A stretch of 64,000 bases of DNA from Cytobacillus gottheilii. GTDB lineage: Bacteria; Bacillota; Bacilli; Bacillales; Cytobacillaceae. Location: the NCBI RefSeq assembly GCF_900166665.1, contig NZ_LT800494.1, positions 2,480,009 to 2,544,008 of the forward strand. Reading direction: 5' to 3'. Positions 1 through 9,545 of this stretch are shown piece by piece. The notes below the pieces were generated by a model that worked only from the letters and a program-made list of their open reading frames with translations, searched no databases and was not told where the DNA came from. The position numbers and the translations under genes were made by a program. Each line of letters opens with the position of its first letter. Position 1 is the first letter of the stretch.

Positions 1-252
1 TTTCTAATCATTCGGTTTTTTATTTGTTTAACATTTAATATTTCTAAACATGAGTGAAATGGAGCGGAGGACCCTCGACTCCTATGGGCAATAGAGGAAA
101 GGGTGAGACCCCGCAGGAGCTTTGCTCCGAGGAGGCTCAGCTTCCTCCCCATGGAAAGCGAGGGTCTGGAGTGCAGGTGGAACAGACTTGTGTAAACGCG
201 TAAACCTTGAAAATGAACATTCGTGTTTTACAAATAGGAATTTCGTTTTGTT
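1..252 (-). repeat. Family-1 palindromic element, cut by the window start
   Basis: Starts inside the ATTCGG hairpin arm, continues through the GC-rich core (about 55-195) and ends near a TTTCGTTTTG motif. The core contains CCCGCAGGAG and GAGGGTCC-type arms that recur in other copies in this window (11046-11254, 34853-35159, 38555-38695). Orientation is opposite to the near-complete copy at 34853-35159. The 160 bp between it and the next gene hold a weak, decayed resemblance to the same core (about 285-350) and nothing else I recognise. Confidence 0.8.
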
Positions 253-414
253 TTAACAAGCTTTTTGCTGCACTTACATATACAAAAACTCGCTATTCAG
301 GTTACTCACTTTCCAGAGGGACAGATACTTAGCCCCACGCACTCTTTCATCTCATCTCAACATACATGCCCACTAAAAAGTGATGATCAAAATAACATTC
401 ACTCCGAAAAAAAC

Positions 415-2391
415 CTAAAATTTAAATGCTTTTCCGAGTGTTTCTAATTCCGCTGCTTTCCGTTCAAGATCATGCGCTTTAGTTGTTATCTGCTGTATTG
501 ACGCACTTGTCTGCTGAACAGACGCAGATGTCTCCTCGATTCCTGCAGCAGATTCTTCTGAGATGGAAGCTACCTGTTCAAGTGATTGCTTCATAGCTGT
601 ACTATTAGAAGAAATATGTGTTAAATGGTTTGAAATGGTTTCTGTTCGATTGACCATATTCAGCATAGATTGATAGATTGTTTCAAATGCCTGATCTGTT
701 TTCGATAAATCATTTGAGCCTTTTTCTACCTGTTCAAAGCCTTCTGATAGTGACCTAGAAACGGCTTGAGATTCCAGTTGAATGCGATCGACAATGTTTG
801 TAATTTCTGTAATAGATGATGAAACTTGTTCTGCCAGCTTTCGTACTTCATCTGCCACCACTGCAAAACCTTTCCCATGTTCCCCCGCTCGTGCAGCTTC
901 AATTGCTGCATTCAGTGCCAGTAGGTTCGTTTGATCTGCAATACCGCGAATCACTTCTACGAGCATATTGATCTCTTTTGATTGCTGATCCAATCCTTGC
1001 ACTTTTTCAACTGCACTCTCCATCATTGAATGAATCGCTGACATCTGTTCGATCGATTGAGTCATTAATTTTTTTCCATTTTTCGTAATCCCATTCACTT
1101 CTGCAGCAGATGTAAGAATGACCTTTCCTTCATGATCCGTCGCTGTGATGCTCTCATCAAACACAGCCATCTGTTCAGAAATGGATACAGTCCGATCGGC
1201 CTGCTGTTCTGATCCAGAAGATAGATGCTGCATGGTCACAGCTACGGCCTCTGTGCCTTCCATCATCTCAGCGCAAGCATGTTTCATTTCGATAGACTCT
1301 CGTTTGACAACAGAGGAGAGATCTTGGATACCCTGAATCATTTCCTTCATTTTGGTTTGTGTTTCTAAAATATCCTGTATTAACAAACCAAATTCGTCTT
1401 TTCTTGCTTTTCCTTGATACGTATTCATTAAGTTTCCGTTTGCCAATTGCTGCATCATTTCTTTGATCTGCTGAATAGGCTTGGAGAAACTGCTGCTGAG
1501 AAGCATGGAAACAATGATCACAACAATAACAGAGCTAACACCAATGAGCAGTAAAAAGAACAGAATTTCATTATTGATCTGTTTAACTGCCTGTATGTCC
1601 TGAATCACTTCCATTGCACCTATGACAGTAGTGCCTGTAGGGTCAAGAATGGGCACAAATAATTCTAGATTTTTTTCATTTTCGTAGACTACTTCCTGCT
1701 GTGCCAATACCTTAGCCAGGATCTCATCATTTATAGAACTGCTTGCTTCAGTATGGTTTTCCATTGAACTGGCAGCAATGTTTCCGTCTTGGTCCAATAA
1801 ATTTAAAGTAATACCTTTCATAGAATTAGTAATATGTTCGATCGCTTTGCCGCTAATTCCAGTTTGCAGCGTTCCCACAACTTTTCCACCATCAACAATA
1901 GGAACAAACGCACGAACAGCCAAGCCGCTGCTTCCAAATTCAAAGCCAGCTGAATGGTCTTTATTTAGTGCATGCTGAATGGCAAGCAAATCACTTTTGT
2001 CATCACCGGATTTTTCTGGATTATGTCCACGATGCTGAACAATTCCGGAAGCATCTCCTAATTCAAAAACATCTAAGCCATGCTCAGAACGCAATCTGCT
2101 GAAAATGGGAGCAACGGTCTCTTTCACCATTTCAGAATCTCCGCTCAGGAAGGCTTCTTTTATTTCATTGTTTTCAGCATATAATTCTGTCAGTTGCAGC
2201 AATTCATCAGCAGCTTGATCAAACTGGGCTGTAATCGTTTCTTTCATTGCAGTCTGATTGTTTTCAAGGACCGTGTTAAAACCTTGATTTGTTTTCCATA
2301 CTAAAAAACCACTTATAAGAATGATAGGAATAATGGCAACCATCAAAATAGTAGTTAATAATCTTGCTTTGATCGATGATGTAATCTTCAA
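415..2391 (-). CDS. Methyl-accepting chemotaxis protein
   Basis: Membrane chemoreceptor that would pass ligand signals to CheA/CheW. The 658-residue protein has a first membrane segment at about 10-32, an extracellular sensor to about 275, a second membrane segment (about 276-300), a HAMP region, and a long cytoplasmic coiled coil. The sensor carries [10 protein letters not shown], a pattern I associate with Cache-type sensors. The conserved hairpin tip is intact (about 480-520, including [19 protein letters not shown]). The start is TTG with GAGGAG nine bases upstream. It stands alone, as such receptors usually do. The ligand cannot be read from the sequence, and no C-terminal NWETF-like receptor tail is visible. 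Confidence 0.95.
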   Translation of the reverse strand: MKITSSIKARLLTTILMVAIIPIILISGFLVWKTNQGFNTVLENNQTAMKETITAQFDQAADELLQLTELYAENNEIKEAFLSGDSEMVKETVAPIFSRLRSEHGLDVFELGDASGIVQHRGHNPEKSGDDKSDLLAIQHALNKDHSAGFEFGSSGLAVRAFVPIVDGGKVVGTLQTGISGKAIEHITNSMKGITLNLLDQDGNIAASSMENHTEASSSINDEILAKVLAQQEVVYENEKNLELFVPILDPTGTTVIGAMEVIQDIQAVKQINNEILFFLLLIGVSSVIVVIIVSMLLSSSFSKPIQQIKEMMQQLANGNLMNTYQGKARKDEFGLLIQDILETQTKMKEMIQGIQDLSSVVKRESIEMKHACAEMMEGTEAVAVTMQHLSSGSEQQADRTVSISEQMAVFDESITATDHEGKVILTSAAEVNGITKNGKKLMTQSIEQMSAIHSMMESAVEKVQGLDQQSKEINMLVEVIRGIADQTNLLALNAAIEAARAGEHGKGFAVVADEVRKLAEQVSSSITEITNIVDRIQLESQAVSRSLSEGFEQVEKGSNDLSKTDQAFETIYQSMLNMVNRTETISNHLTHISSNSTAMKQSLEQVASISEESAAGIEETSASVQQTSASIQQITTKAHDLERKAAELETLGKAFKF

Positions 2392-2531
2392 GTTCTTATC
2401 TCCTCTGCTAAAACATGATCATTAAAAATACTTATTCAGTTTATCATTATAGAAAAGTAAGTGTCTATAACATTTAAATTATGGCAATATAGAGACTAAT
2501 TTCGCATCTTTTACTGGATATTTCTTCCCAT

Positions 2532-2562
2532 AAAAAAAGAACGGCATCTAACCGCTCTTTTT
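2532..2562 (-). terminator. Intrinsic terminator after the glutathione peroxidase gene
   Basis: On the minus strand AAAGAGCGG pairs with CCGTTCTTT around a short loop and runs into a T tract. It lies directly after the stop codon at 2570. Confidence 0.8.
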
Positions 2563-2569
2563 CCATATC

Positions 2570-3127
2570 TTATATTCCTTCTTCTAATAAAGCTTCGATC
2601 ACAGGTTCCATTTCGTACGGTTCAGCAGTGGATTCAAACCTTTCGATCACATTGCCCTCTCGATCAATTAGGAATTTTGTAAAATTCCATTTGATAGAAT
2701 CTCCATGTAAATAATGAGGATAGCGGCCATTTAAAATGGACATCAGCAATTTAGAAACTGGGTGATTCAAATTAAACCCATCAAATGGCTTTTGTTCAGA
2801 AAGATAGACAAATAATGGATGAGCATCCTCGTCTCGGACGTCAATCTTTTTGAAAATGGGAAAGTTAACTCCATGTTTTAATGCACAAAACTCAGCAATT
2901 TCTCCATCCTTTAAAGGCTCTTGATCCGCAAATTGATTGGAAGGAAAAGCGAGGATTTGCAATCCTTGTTCCCCGTATTTTTCCTGCAGCTTTTGCAGGT
3001 CCGTTAATTGAGGTGTAAAAGAGCATTTTGTGGCTGTATTTACGATTAATAAAACTTTGCCTTTATATTTTTCCAAGCTAGTTGTTAAACCGCTTGCTGT
3101 TTTTACTTTATAATCAAATATAGTCAT
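2570..3127 (-). CDS. Glutathione peroxidase family thiol peroxidase
   Basis: Thioredoxin-fold peroxidase of 185 residues, probably reducing hydroperoxides with thioredoxin or bacillithiol as donor, as in other Firmicutes members (family knowledge). The peroxidatic residue is Cys in TATKCSFTPQ, not selenocysteine, although a selB gene lies elsewhere in this window. Other family marks are FPSNQF (the Gln of the active site), EFCALKHGV, and WNFTKFLID (the active-site Trp and Asn). The usual FPCNQF cysteine is replaced by Ser. Start ATG has GGAGGG upstream. It is monocistronic with its own terminator. Confidence 0.93.
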   Translation of the reverse strand: MTIFDYKVKTASGLTTSLEKYKGKVLLIVNTATKCSFTPQLTDLQKLQEKYGEQGLQILAFPSNQFADQEPLKDGEIAEFCALKHGVNFPIFKKIDVRDEDAHPLFVYLSEQKPFDGFNLNHPVSKLLMSILNGRYPHYLHGDSIKWNFTKFLIDREGNVIERFESTAEPYEMEPVIEALLEEGI

Positions 3128-3241
3128 AAGGTCCCTCCGAATTTAGGTAAAATGCACTATATTTATCCTACCTAAAAACGAGCAAGTTGGCAATAAATTT
3201 ATCTCGAATTAAAGATAAATTTATTTTGATTGCTGATGATC

Positions 3242-3658
3242 CTAAACTGACGTTCTACTTTCTGCACTTACCTGGATTAGACGGATAAAAAAAGGATAAA
3301 ATAGCATCCCCGCTATGATCACTAATCCGAATATAGGAAACATTGTTTCCCCCGGACCTAATGGAAACAAACTGCGAAAGCTATAGGACATGATGAAGTA
3401 ATACGGAAACCAAAGAAACATGCTCCATTTTTTATGCTTGCTGGAGCCTTTCCAATAGCTGCGATGAAAAATGTAAGCACCAAAACCCACTAAGCAAAAG
3501 AGAAGCACATTGATAATCACGATGAATAATTGCACAGTATCTAAATCAATTCCTGTGATTCTTCCTACACGATAGACATTAATAAAGAGTTCTGTTGTAA
3601 GAAAAAAAATAAAACCATAGAAAAAACTAACTGTGTTCAACTTAATAAAAAATGTCAT
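3242..3658 (-). CDS. Four-helix membrane protein of unknown function
   Basis: 138 residues with four hydrophobic segments (about 8-28, 42-62, 80-97, 105-127) and charged loops. I do not recognise the family. Its ATG overlaps the stop of the upstream acetyltransferase gene in an ATGA junction, so the two are translationally coupled and form a small operon. Confidence 0.75.
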   Translation of the reverse strand: MTFFIKLNTVSFFYGFIFFLTTELFINVYRVGRITGIDLDTVQLFIVIINVLLFCLVGFGAYIFHRSYWKGSSKHKKWSMFLWFPYYFIMSYSFRSLFPLGPGETMFPIFGLVIIAGMLFYPFFIRLIQVSAESRTSV

Positions 3659-4119
3659 AACAGCTCCTTAAGTTCCATTGCCAGCACAATTTTATCACTG
3701 CAGCGAATGCCATTCTCAATAATTTCTTCTTTGTAATGATTTATAAAGTAGTTATGTTCAATTCTATTTATTCTGAAACCGCACTTTTGGTAGAGTAAAA
3801 GCTGATGAATACTGGAATTGCCTGTACCGATTTCTAAATGATGATAGCCTAGTTCTTTTGCCTTCGAAATAGCATGGGTTACTAATTTTTTTCCGATCCC
3901 CTTGCCTTGCTGTTCTGCTGCAACGGCGATATTGACAATTTCAGCTGTTTGCGGACCTGTTTCAAGGAGCACATATTCCCCCATTATCTCATCATCTATT
4001 TCCGCTAGAAAGCAAGATCCTCTATGTAAATAGGTTAAAACCATTTCTTCAGATGGATCTGCGAGCAGAAGCAAATCCAGTGGAGCATTTTCTTTTTTGG
4101 ACAGTTCTCTAATCTTCAT
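3655..4119 (-). CDS. GNAT family N-acetyltransferase
   Basis: Acetyl-CoA-dependent N-acetyltransferase of 154 residues. The acetyl-CoA loop is visible as EQQGKGIGKKLV, followed by AISKAKELGYHHLEIGTGNS and YQKCGFRINR, the normal GNAT order. An acidic C-terminal tail follows. The start ATG has GAAGGTG upstream. It is the first gene of a pair with the membrane protein it overlaps by four bases. The substrate is unknown. Confidence 0.9.
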   Translation of the reverse strand: MKIRELSKKENAPLDLLLLADPSEEMVLTYLHRGSCFLAEIDDEIMGEYVLLETGPQTAEIVNIAVAAEQQGKGIGKKLVTHAISKAKELGYHHLEIGTGNSSIHQLLLYQKCGFRINRIEHNYFINHYKEEIIENGIRCSDKIVLAMELKELL

Positions 4120-4328
4120 AATTACACCTTCTTTTATTTAGGCTCTATTCTAACCTTCTACTCTTTCAGTTCATAGCCACAATAATGGCAAAAACAGCCC
4201 TTTATTAAAAAAATCCTATATAAAAACGGACGAAGCAAATAGGATGATTGTTTCGCGGAAAATAGAAAAAAACGATTTATTTAAAAAACGAACAAAGATA
4301 ATAGCTTGTAAAAACGCAGGATAAAATA

Positions 4329-4370
4329 CCGCTCATTGGAGAAAATACCAATAACTTCTTCAATGAGCGG
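4329..4370 (+). promoter_or_regulatory. Perfect 10-bp inverted repeat before a 47-aa ORF
   Basis: CCGCTCATTG (4329-4338) and CAATGAGCGG (4361-4370) pair perfectly around a 22-base loop, with weak extra pairing inside. The right arm abuts the likely ribosome site (GCGGAGTG) of the ORF starting at 4381. It may therefore mask translation, or act as a terminator-like hairpin. No long T tract follows. Confidence 0.5.
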
Positions 4371-4380
4371 AGTGTAAATT

Positions 4381-4524
4381 ATGTGGTCCTGGATTTATGA
4401 ACATATCATTAATACCATTTATTTCATCGTGAGCGTTGTTGGGATCCTATTCCTTGGCTGGTGTGTCCTTTTTTATTATTGTTTTAAAACAGATACAAAC
4501 GATAATAATGAAAAGAAAATGTAA
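4381..4524 (+). CDS. Small single-pass membrane protein, 47 aa
   Basis: ATG to TAA reads 47 residues: a short N-terminus (MWSWIYEHI), one strongly hydrophobic helix at about 11-34 containing GILFLGWCVLFYY, and a polar Asp/Asn/Lys tail. The tail charge pattern fits an N-out or N-in single-pass peptide. The ribosome site is weak and lies on the arm of the hairpin at 4329-4370. Function unknown. It could be a chance ORF, but the helix-plus-polar-tail layout argues for a real small protein. Confidence 0.5.
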   Translation: MWSWIYEHIINTIYFIVSVVGILFLGWCVLFYYCFKTDTNDNNEKKM

Positions 4525-4542
4525 TCCATAGCTCCTTCTTGT

Positions 4543-5742
4543 TCAGAGATCTGTTGCCTTTACTTGCCCTTCAAGAAAATAGTGTTTCTTAGATGGAAGC
4601 ACAACGAACATAAACAAAATCACTGACAAGGTTACGGCGATAACACTAAAGACGAGACAGGCAGTTTGCAGGGAAAACCAGCCAGCCCCTAACCCCAGTA
4701 TGAGTGTCAGTATGATCTGCAGCAAGCCTTGAACGAATTCAGCCATACTCGAAACTCTTCCCATGATTCTAACCGGCACGCTATTCTGAAAGAAAGTGGC
4801 ATATCCTGCATGAGCAAAGGCCATAAAAAAGCCTAAAAAGACAAATGCAAGCAGAGCTGTTGTGAAACCATTGGATGAATAAAACAATAAATAGCAGATG
4901 GAAGAAAGCAGAACTCCGGCACCTAGATAAAACTTTAAGCTTAATAGATGTGCCAGAAAGGCTGCCAAAATGGCTCCGATTATCGATCCAATGCCAGTCA
5001 CACTTACAATCCAGCCATATTCCTGAACAGATAAATCTAAGATTTCGATAATAAAAATGGATTCCTGCGCATCTAATGCGTAGCCAATTAATGTAGCTGA
5101 TTGATATAAAACATACACAATGACAAAAAATGCTGCGCCCTTCACAAAGCGGCTTACCATTCCCCAGTCACGCTTAAGTGTTTTCCATTTAAAGCTTCCT
5201 TTATGTGAACTCTTTTGCTCGTCCAAGTCAGGAAGCAGCATGATGAATAGTCCGCAGATGACAAATGTGGCAGCATTCAGATACATACAAACATCTGTGC
5301 CAAATTGCCAGATCAGCAGACCGCCTAATGCTGGCCCGAGAATAAATGCTCCTGAGTTCATCATACTCAGCAAGGAATTGAAGCGCTTTCTCTGTTGGGA
5401 CGGAATCAGTTTCGTTATGTACACAGTTGAACTAGGTCCAAAAAAAGAGCCGGCGATATGTATAAGAAGCAATACGGCATAAATGGCCCATAAATCTTGC
5501 ATAAATGGCAGAAGGAATACAAAGGCACCGCGAATAAAATCGACTGCAGCCATTAATCTCCGTTTGTTGACTCGGTCAATGACACTGCCTGCCCAAGTAT
5601 TTGTCAAGAGGATGGCAATTGGACGTATCATATAAATTCCTGCAACAGCTGCTGGAGAGCCTGTTAAATCAATGATGGCTATATTTAAAGCAATCAAATA
5701 AATCCAATTTCCTAAGTAAGAGATGCCTATTCCACTCAACAA
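4543..5742 (-). CDS. MFS transporter, drug-efflux type
   Basis: Twelve-helix major facilitator protein, 399 residues from the only usable in-frame start, a TTG. The A-loop motif between helices 2 and 3 is visible as GSVIDRVNKRRLM. The overall layout resembles macrolide-efflux and EntS-like MFS proteins. The reading frame stays open upstream for twelve more codons (…SVSWKNASL), which look like a normal MFS N-terminus, but there is no ATG, GTG or TTG with a ribosome site. A run of eight G residues at 5771-5778 is the nearest SD-like stretch, about 28 bases before the TTG. The start is therefore doubtful. Substrate unknown. Confidence 0.88.
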   Translation of the reverse strand: MLSGIGISYLGNWIYLIALNIAIIDLTGSPAAVAGIYMIRPIAILLTNTWAGSVIDRVNKRRLMAAVDFIRGAFVFLLPFMQDLWAIYAVLLLIHIAGSFFGPSSTVYITKLIPSQQRKRFNSLLSMMNSGAFILGPALGGLLIWQFGTDVCMYLNAATFVICGLFIMLLPDLDEQKSSHKGSFKWKTLKRDWGMVSRFVKGAAFFVIVYVLYQSATLIGYALDAQESIFIIEILDLSVQEYGWIVSVTGIGSIIGAILAAFLAHLLSLKFYLGAGVLLSSICYLLFYSSNGFTTALLAFVFLGFFMAFAHAGYATFFQNSVPVRIMGRVSSMAEFVQGLLQIILTLILGLGAGWFSLQTACLVFSVIAVTLSVILFMFVVLPSKKHYFLEGQVKATDL

Positions 5743-5830
5743 TAAACTAGCATTTTTCCAAGAAACGGAGTCCCCCCCCTTTTATTCTAAACTCATTTAC
5801 GCTGCTCTTCGTGTAATGGTTAATCAGGTA

Positions 5831-6847
5831 TTAAACAAATGATTGAGACAGCTTTCCTTTTCCATTTTTAATCGTAATCTCCGCTTTTGCTCCATTCACA
5901 AAGGTCATTTGAGGCGGAACATGTCCACAGTCAACATCATAGAAAATGGGCAAGGAAACATCCTCTTTCAGATCTTTATAAAAATCTTCAATCCTGTACC
6001 CATCAACAGTCTCATTGGCACTGCTCCTGCCAAAAACTATGCCTGCAGCATGTTCAAACCAGCCGGCAAGCTTCATTTGAATAAAGGTTCTTCGTAAGTC
6101 AGTTGTAGTCATTTCACAATTTTCAAAGTACCAAAGTATTCTTTCGTTCTTTAAATCGTTATTCTGAAATGAGCGAATATCTCCGTATGGAGTACCAATA
6201 ACATGTCTAATCACGTCAATACAGCCTCCAAGCAATCGCCCTTTTAGTGTGAGCTCTTCATGCTCTTCTAGCGTTTTCCATTCTGTCTTTTCTGTTAAGT
6301 GAAAGACAGCTGGACTAGGATTCTCATGCTGCCAGCTTTTCTGATAGTGCTGAGAAGAGACTTGGTCAATCCTTTCTCCTCTTTTGGTTAACAGAACTTC
6401 TTCCCACTTTGCTGTCACATCATCTGTCAGTGTACCGCGCAGATCAATTAAATTTGTGCCATGAGCTGTGGCCATTCCTGTTTTTAGCGTTATAACAAAT
6501 AGAAGCAAGCTTATATCAGAATAGCCTAGGATCCATTTGGGCTTGATGCTTTCATAATCGATCAGATCAATTATTTCTAACAGCAGCTCACCGCCCCATG
6601 GAGGAAAAATAAGCTGAATAGATGGATCGTTCAGCATGGTGTTTAGCTCATGGGCCCGCTTTTTTGCTTCTGCTGATTTGGCTTTTTTTTGCGTCCAGCT
6701 CGTTTCGCCAGCTTGAATAGCATAACCTTTATTCTGCATTTTTTGAATTGCTTGGCGCAGCAGCTGATGCATCGATTCCGGCACGCCGGAGGACGGTGCT
6801 GTGATGCAAATTCGCCCATTTTTATGGAACTCTGGATAAGTGATCAT
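5831..6847 (-). CDS. S66 family LD-carboxypeptidase (MccF-like)
   Basis: Serine peptidase of family S66 (LD-carboxypeptidase or microcin C-immunity type). Visible motifs are TAPSSG near the N-terminus, GYSDISLLL with the nucleophilic Ser, AHGTNL, LLGGCIDVIRHVIGTPYGD, FENCEM with the catalytic Glu, and DCGHVPPQM with the catalytic His. The start is placed at the ATG with GAGGAAG six bases upstream, giving 338 residues. A longer frame reaches 6913 but has no ribosome site and adds low-complexity residues. Likely cytoplasmic, as there is no signal peptide. It may recycle cell-wall tetrapeptides or cleave peptide-nucleotide antibiotics. Confidence 0.9.
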   Translation of the reverse strand: MITYPEFHKNGRICITAPSSGVPESMHQLLRQAIQKMQNKGYAIQAGETSWTQKKAKSAEAKKRAHELNTMLNDPSIQLIFPPWGGELLLEIIDLIDYESIKPKWILGYSDISLLLFVITLKTGMATAHGTNLIDLRGTLTDDVTAKWEEVLLTKRGERIDQVSSQHYQKSWQHENPSPAVFHLTEKTEWKTLEEHEELTLKGRLLGGCIDVIRHVIGTPYGDIRSFQNNDLKNERILWYFENCEMTTTDLRRTFIQMKLAGWFEHAAGIVFGRSSANETVDGYRIEDFYKDLKEDVSLPIFYDVDCGHVPPQMTFVNGAKAEITIKNGKGKLSQSFV

Positions 6848-6942
6848 TTTATCTTCCTCACTTGTCTTTTCAATCTTATTTGAATAATATAACATTATTA
6901 TCATAATTTTCACATCATTTTGTTAAAAAATGACTATAAAAA

Positions 6943-7154
6943 AGAGGCTGGACAAAACGAAATTAATATTTATAAAACACGAATGTTCATTTTCAAGGTT
7001 TACGTGTTTACACAAGCCCGTTCCACCTGCGCTCCATTTCACACATGTTTAGAAATATTAAATGTTAAACAAATAAAAAAACCGAATGATTAGAAAGATA
7101 ACTTCCTTACCATTCGATTCTATGAGTGTGTTAAATACTTATATCCCAGCCTCT
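6943..7154 (+). repeat. Family-1 element, internally deleted copy
   Basis: Begins AGAGGCTGG and ends TCCCAGCCTCT, so both inverted ends are present. The GC-rich core found in other copies is missing: the sequence passes from CCACCTGC straight into GCTCCATTTCAC. The 3' hairpin (CCGAATGATTAGAAAG … CCATTCG) remains. It fills the gap downstream of sdaAA. Confidence 0.85.
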
Positions 7155-7163
7155 AAAGTAAAA

Positions 7164-8042
7164 CTATTGTTTCTTTCCAAAGATTTCTGCTTCTAGTCTT
7201 TTGCCTGTTGGTGTCGCTGCCAGCCCGCCTTCTGCTGTTTCTCTTAGGGCAGATGGCATGGATTGGCCGATTAGGAACATGGCACCGATTACTTCATCAC
7301 ATGGAATCCGGCTCGTGATGCCAGCTAACGCCATATCAGCAGCTGTCATGGCATTGGACGCTCCCATCGCATTACGTTTGACACATGGAACTTCAACTAA
7401 TCCTGCAACAGGATCACATACAAGACCGAGCATATTTTTTAATGTGATGGCCATTGCTTCAGCCGCTTGCTTAGGCGAACCGCCAGCCATTTCAACGATC
7501 GATGCTGCCGCCATGCCGCTCGCTGAGCCAACTTCAGCCTGACATCCTCCAGCAGCACCAGAGATCGATGCGTTATTCGCTACAACAAATCCGAACGCAG
7601 CTGATGTAAATAAGTATTCAATCATTTCCAATCTTGTAGGATTTAACACTTCTTTTACAGCAAAAAGAGTACCTGGCACAACGCCGGCTGAACCTGCAGT
7701 CGGCGTAGCACAGATTGTGCCCATGGCTGCATTTACTTCGTTCGTTGCAACCGCCTTGCTGACCGCATCTAAAAGGGTATGCCCAGATAATGCTTTGCCT
7801 GACTTGAGATATTTTTGGAGGAGCACAGCATCTCCTCCCGTTAAACCGGAAACTGACGTAACACCGTTTAACCCTCTCTCAACCGCTTGCTCCATCACCG
7901 TTAAGTTTCGATCCATTTTAGCGATAATCTCTTCACGAGTTAGCCCCGTTACTTCAATCTCCTGCCGGATCATAATTTCAGCTGTTTTAACTCCTTCTTT
8001 TTCTGCAAGTTCAACCAGCTCGGCTACGTTTTTAAATAACAT
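7164..8042 (-). CDS. sdaAA: L-serine dehydratase, alpha subunit
   Basis: Catalytic, iron-sulfur-binding subunit of the Firmicutes two-chain L-serine dehydratase (L-serine to pyruvate and ammonia). 292 residues, normal length. The cysteines expected to hold the [4Fe-4S] cluster are visible in GTICATPTAGSAG and in CDPVAGLVEVPCVKRN. GSASGMAAASIVEMAGG is also typical. The ATG has GGAGG upstream. It lies 34 bases downstream of sdaAB, so the two are cotranscribed. Confidence 0.96.
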   Translation of the reverse strand: MLFKNVAELVELAEKEGVKTAEIMIRQEIEVTGLTREEIIAKMDRNLTVMEQAVERGLNGVTSVSGLTGGDAVLLQKYLKSGKALSGHTLLDAVSKAVATNEVNAAMGTICATPTAGSAGVVPGTLFAVKEVLNPTRLEMIEYLFTSAAFGFVVANNASISGAAGGCQAEVGSASGMAAASIVEMAGGSPKQAAEAMAITLKNMLGLVCDPVAGLVEVPCVKRNAMGASNAMTAADMALAGITSRIPCDEVIGAMFLIGQSMPSALRETAEGGLAATPTGKRLEAEIFGKKQ

Positions 8043-8076
8043 GATGTAATTCCTCCTTCATGATCGCCTTGTGTAT

Positions 8077-8739
8077 CTATTCAACCATCCGAATAACCTG
8101 TGTCACATTGTGCAGCTTTTCAATATCCTCAATTAGATCCTGAGCGATTTTTTGATCAACCTCAATAACCATTAAAGCCATTTTCCCTTTTTCTTTGCGG
8201 GAAACTTCCATATGACCAATATTAATTTCATGCTGTGCTAAAATATGGGTTACCGCAGAAATAACACCAAACTGGTCGTTATGCACAACCAGGATCGCCG
8301 GATGTTCACCAGATAGCTTAAGCTTGAAGCTGTTCAGCTCTGTTATTTCAATAGTACCTCCGCCGATTGAAATCCCAACCAGCTCTAAATCCTTTTCATC
8401 GTCAGACAATTTAATCCGTACAGTATTGGGGTGCTCTGGAACCGCTTCTTCAACGGAAAAAGTGACCTCCATCCCTGCTTCCTCTGCTAGTTGAAGCGAT
8501 GTGGGAATTCGTTCATCAAATGTATCAAAGTCTAAAATTCCGCCTACAATCGCTACATCCGTTCCATGTCCCTTATAGGTTTTCGCAAAAGAGCCATAAA
8601 GCAGAATCTCTGCTTTTTTTGGCTGTCTAGCAAATAAAGTTCGCGCCACCCGGCCAATTCTTGCTGCTCCGGCTGTATGGGAACTGGAAGGACCGATCAT
8701 GACCGGACCGATTATATCAAACGCTGATCTGTATTTCAT
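8077..8739 (-). CDS. sdaAB: L-serine dehydratase, beta subunit
   Basis: Beta subunit of L-serine dehydratase, 220 residues. The N-terminal domain has the GPSSSHTAGAARIGR motif. The C-terminus is an ACT domain (about 148-220) starting ILVVHNDQFGVISAVTHIL, the usual regulatory domain. ATG with GGAGGG upstream. First gene of the sdaAB-sdaAA operon. Confidence 0.96.
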   Translation of the reverse strand: MKYRSAFDIIGPVMIGPSSSHTAGAARIGRVARTLFARQPKKAEILLYGSFAKTYKGHGTDVAIVGGILDFDTFDERIPTSLQLAEEAGMEVTFSVEEAVPEHPNTVRIKLSDDEKDLELVGISIGGGTIEITELNSFKLKLSGEHPAILVVHNDQFGVISAVTHILAQHEINIGHMEVSRKEKGKMALMVIEVDQKIAQDLIEDIEKLHNVTQVIRMVE

Positions 8740-9110
8740 GTTAATACCCTCCTCAACTGTACCGCACTTTTTTGTACACGCTTATCATCATATATTATCC
8801 TGTGAAGATTTATGTTCAACAGTTATTGTGCATGGCAATTAATTAAATCTGGATGTATGATTATATAGATATATAGTATTGTGAATGAATAAATCTCAGT
8901 TTCTTTGAAAACGTTTTCTTTATTGTTAGATCACACCTCAACCATCTTAACATAAAAAGAATCATCTTCATATATTTTTAATCGAAAGCACCATTTGTGT
9001 GATGGAAATTTTACTATTTAGGTCACTTAACTTCATTTTACCATGGTATAATTAGGAAGAACTGTTTAATACCTGTTAAAACATAAAAAATGTACGAGTG
9101 GAGGTCTTTT
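8740..9110. other. Divergent intergenic region, sdaAB / DUF4181 gene
   Basis: About 370 bp, AT-rich. The only sites I can point to are a TATAAT at 9047-9052, plausible as the -10 of the downstream plus-strand gene although its -35 is poor, and the ribosome site GGAGG before 9111. I see no gene or strong hairpin. Confidence 0.4.
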
Positions 9111-9542
9111 ATGTACGGACTAGATGGCGTTTTTCTTCTAAAAATAGCACTTTTTCTTGTAGCCTTTATTGCATTCATGATGGTATTAGAAATGATCATG
9201 AGGAAATCGTTTAAAATTGAGAAACGAAACTTGTTTTGGAGATCTGCTTATGTCAATGAGACTCACAGAAAAATAGACTGGACCATTCGCGGCGTGGGCA
9301 TTGCGGGTATCATATTAGGCTTTATCATACATAGTGTAAGAAGCTTTGATGATCGAATTTGGTACTTAGAACCATGGACGATCTTATTCTTATTAGTTAT
9401 ATCCGCTGAAATAGCAAGAGCCATAATGGAGAAGAAACATGCACCTCATCCAAAGCAATACCTAGCTACAATCAGCCAACTATCCCTTATTGTCTTGTTG
9501 TGTGTAAGCTTATATTTAACTGATTTCTTTGGCTTGCTATAA
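9111..9542 (+). CDS. DUF4181-like membrane protein
   Basis: Integral membrane protein of 143 residues with four hydrophobic segments (about 6-27, 64-82, 96-113, 124-142) and a conserved-looking cytoplasmic stretch around KRNLFWRSAYVNETHRKIDW. This layout resembles the DUF4181 family of Bacillus; the function is unknown. The ATG at 9111 is preferred over the in-frame ATG seven codons upstream because GTGGAGG is spaced correctly for it. Confidence 0.75.
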   Translation: MYGLDGVFLLKIALFLVAFIAFMMVLEMIMRKSFKIEKRNLFWRSAYVNETHRKIDWTIRGVGIAGIILGFIIHSVRSFDDRIWYLEPWTILFLLVISAEIARAIMEKKHAPHPKQYLATISQLSLIVLLCVSLYLTDFFGLL

Positions 9543-9545
9543 ACA

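Noticed and set aside
265-447. 60-codon plus-strand ORF
   Set aside because: Lies over repeat-derived DNA and the end of the chemoreceptor gene, with no ribosome site.
2570-3127. Selenocysteine in glutathione peroxidase
   Set aside because: The peroxidatic position is a Cys codon and there is no in-frame UGA, despite selB in the window.
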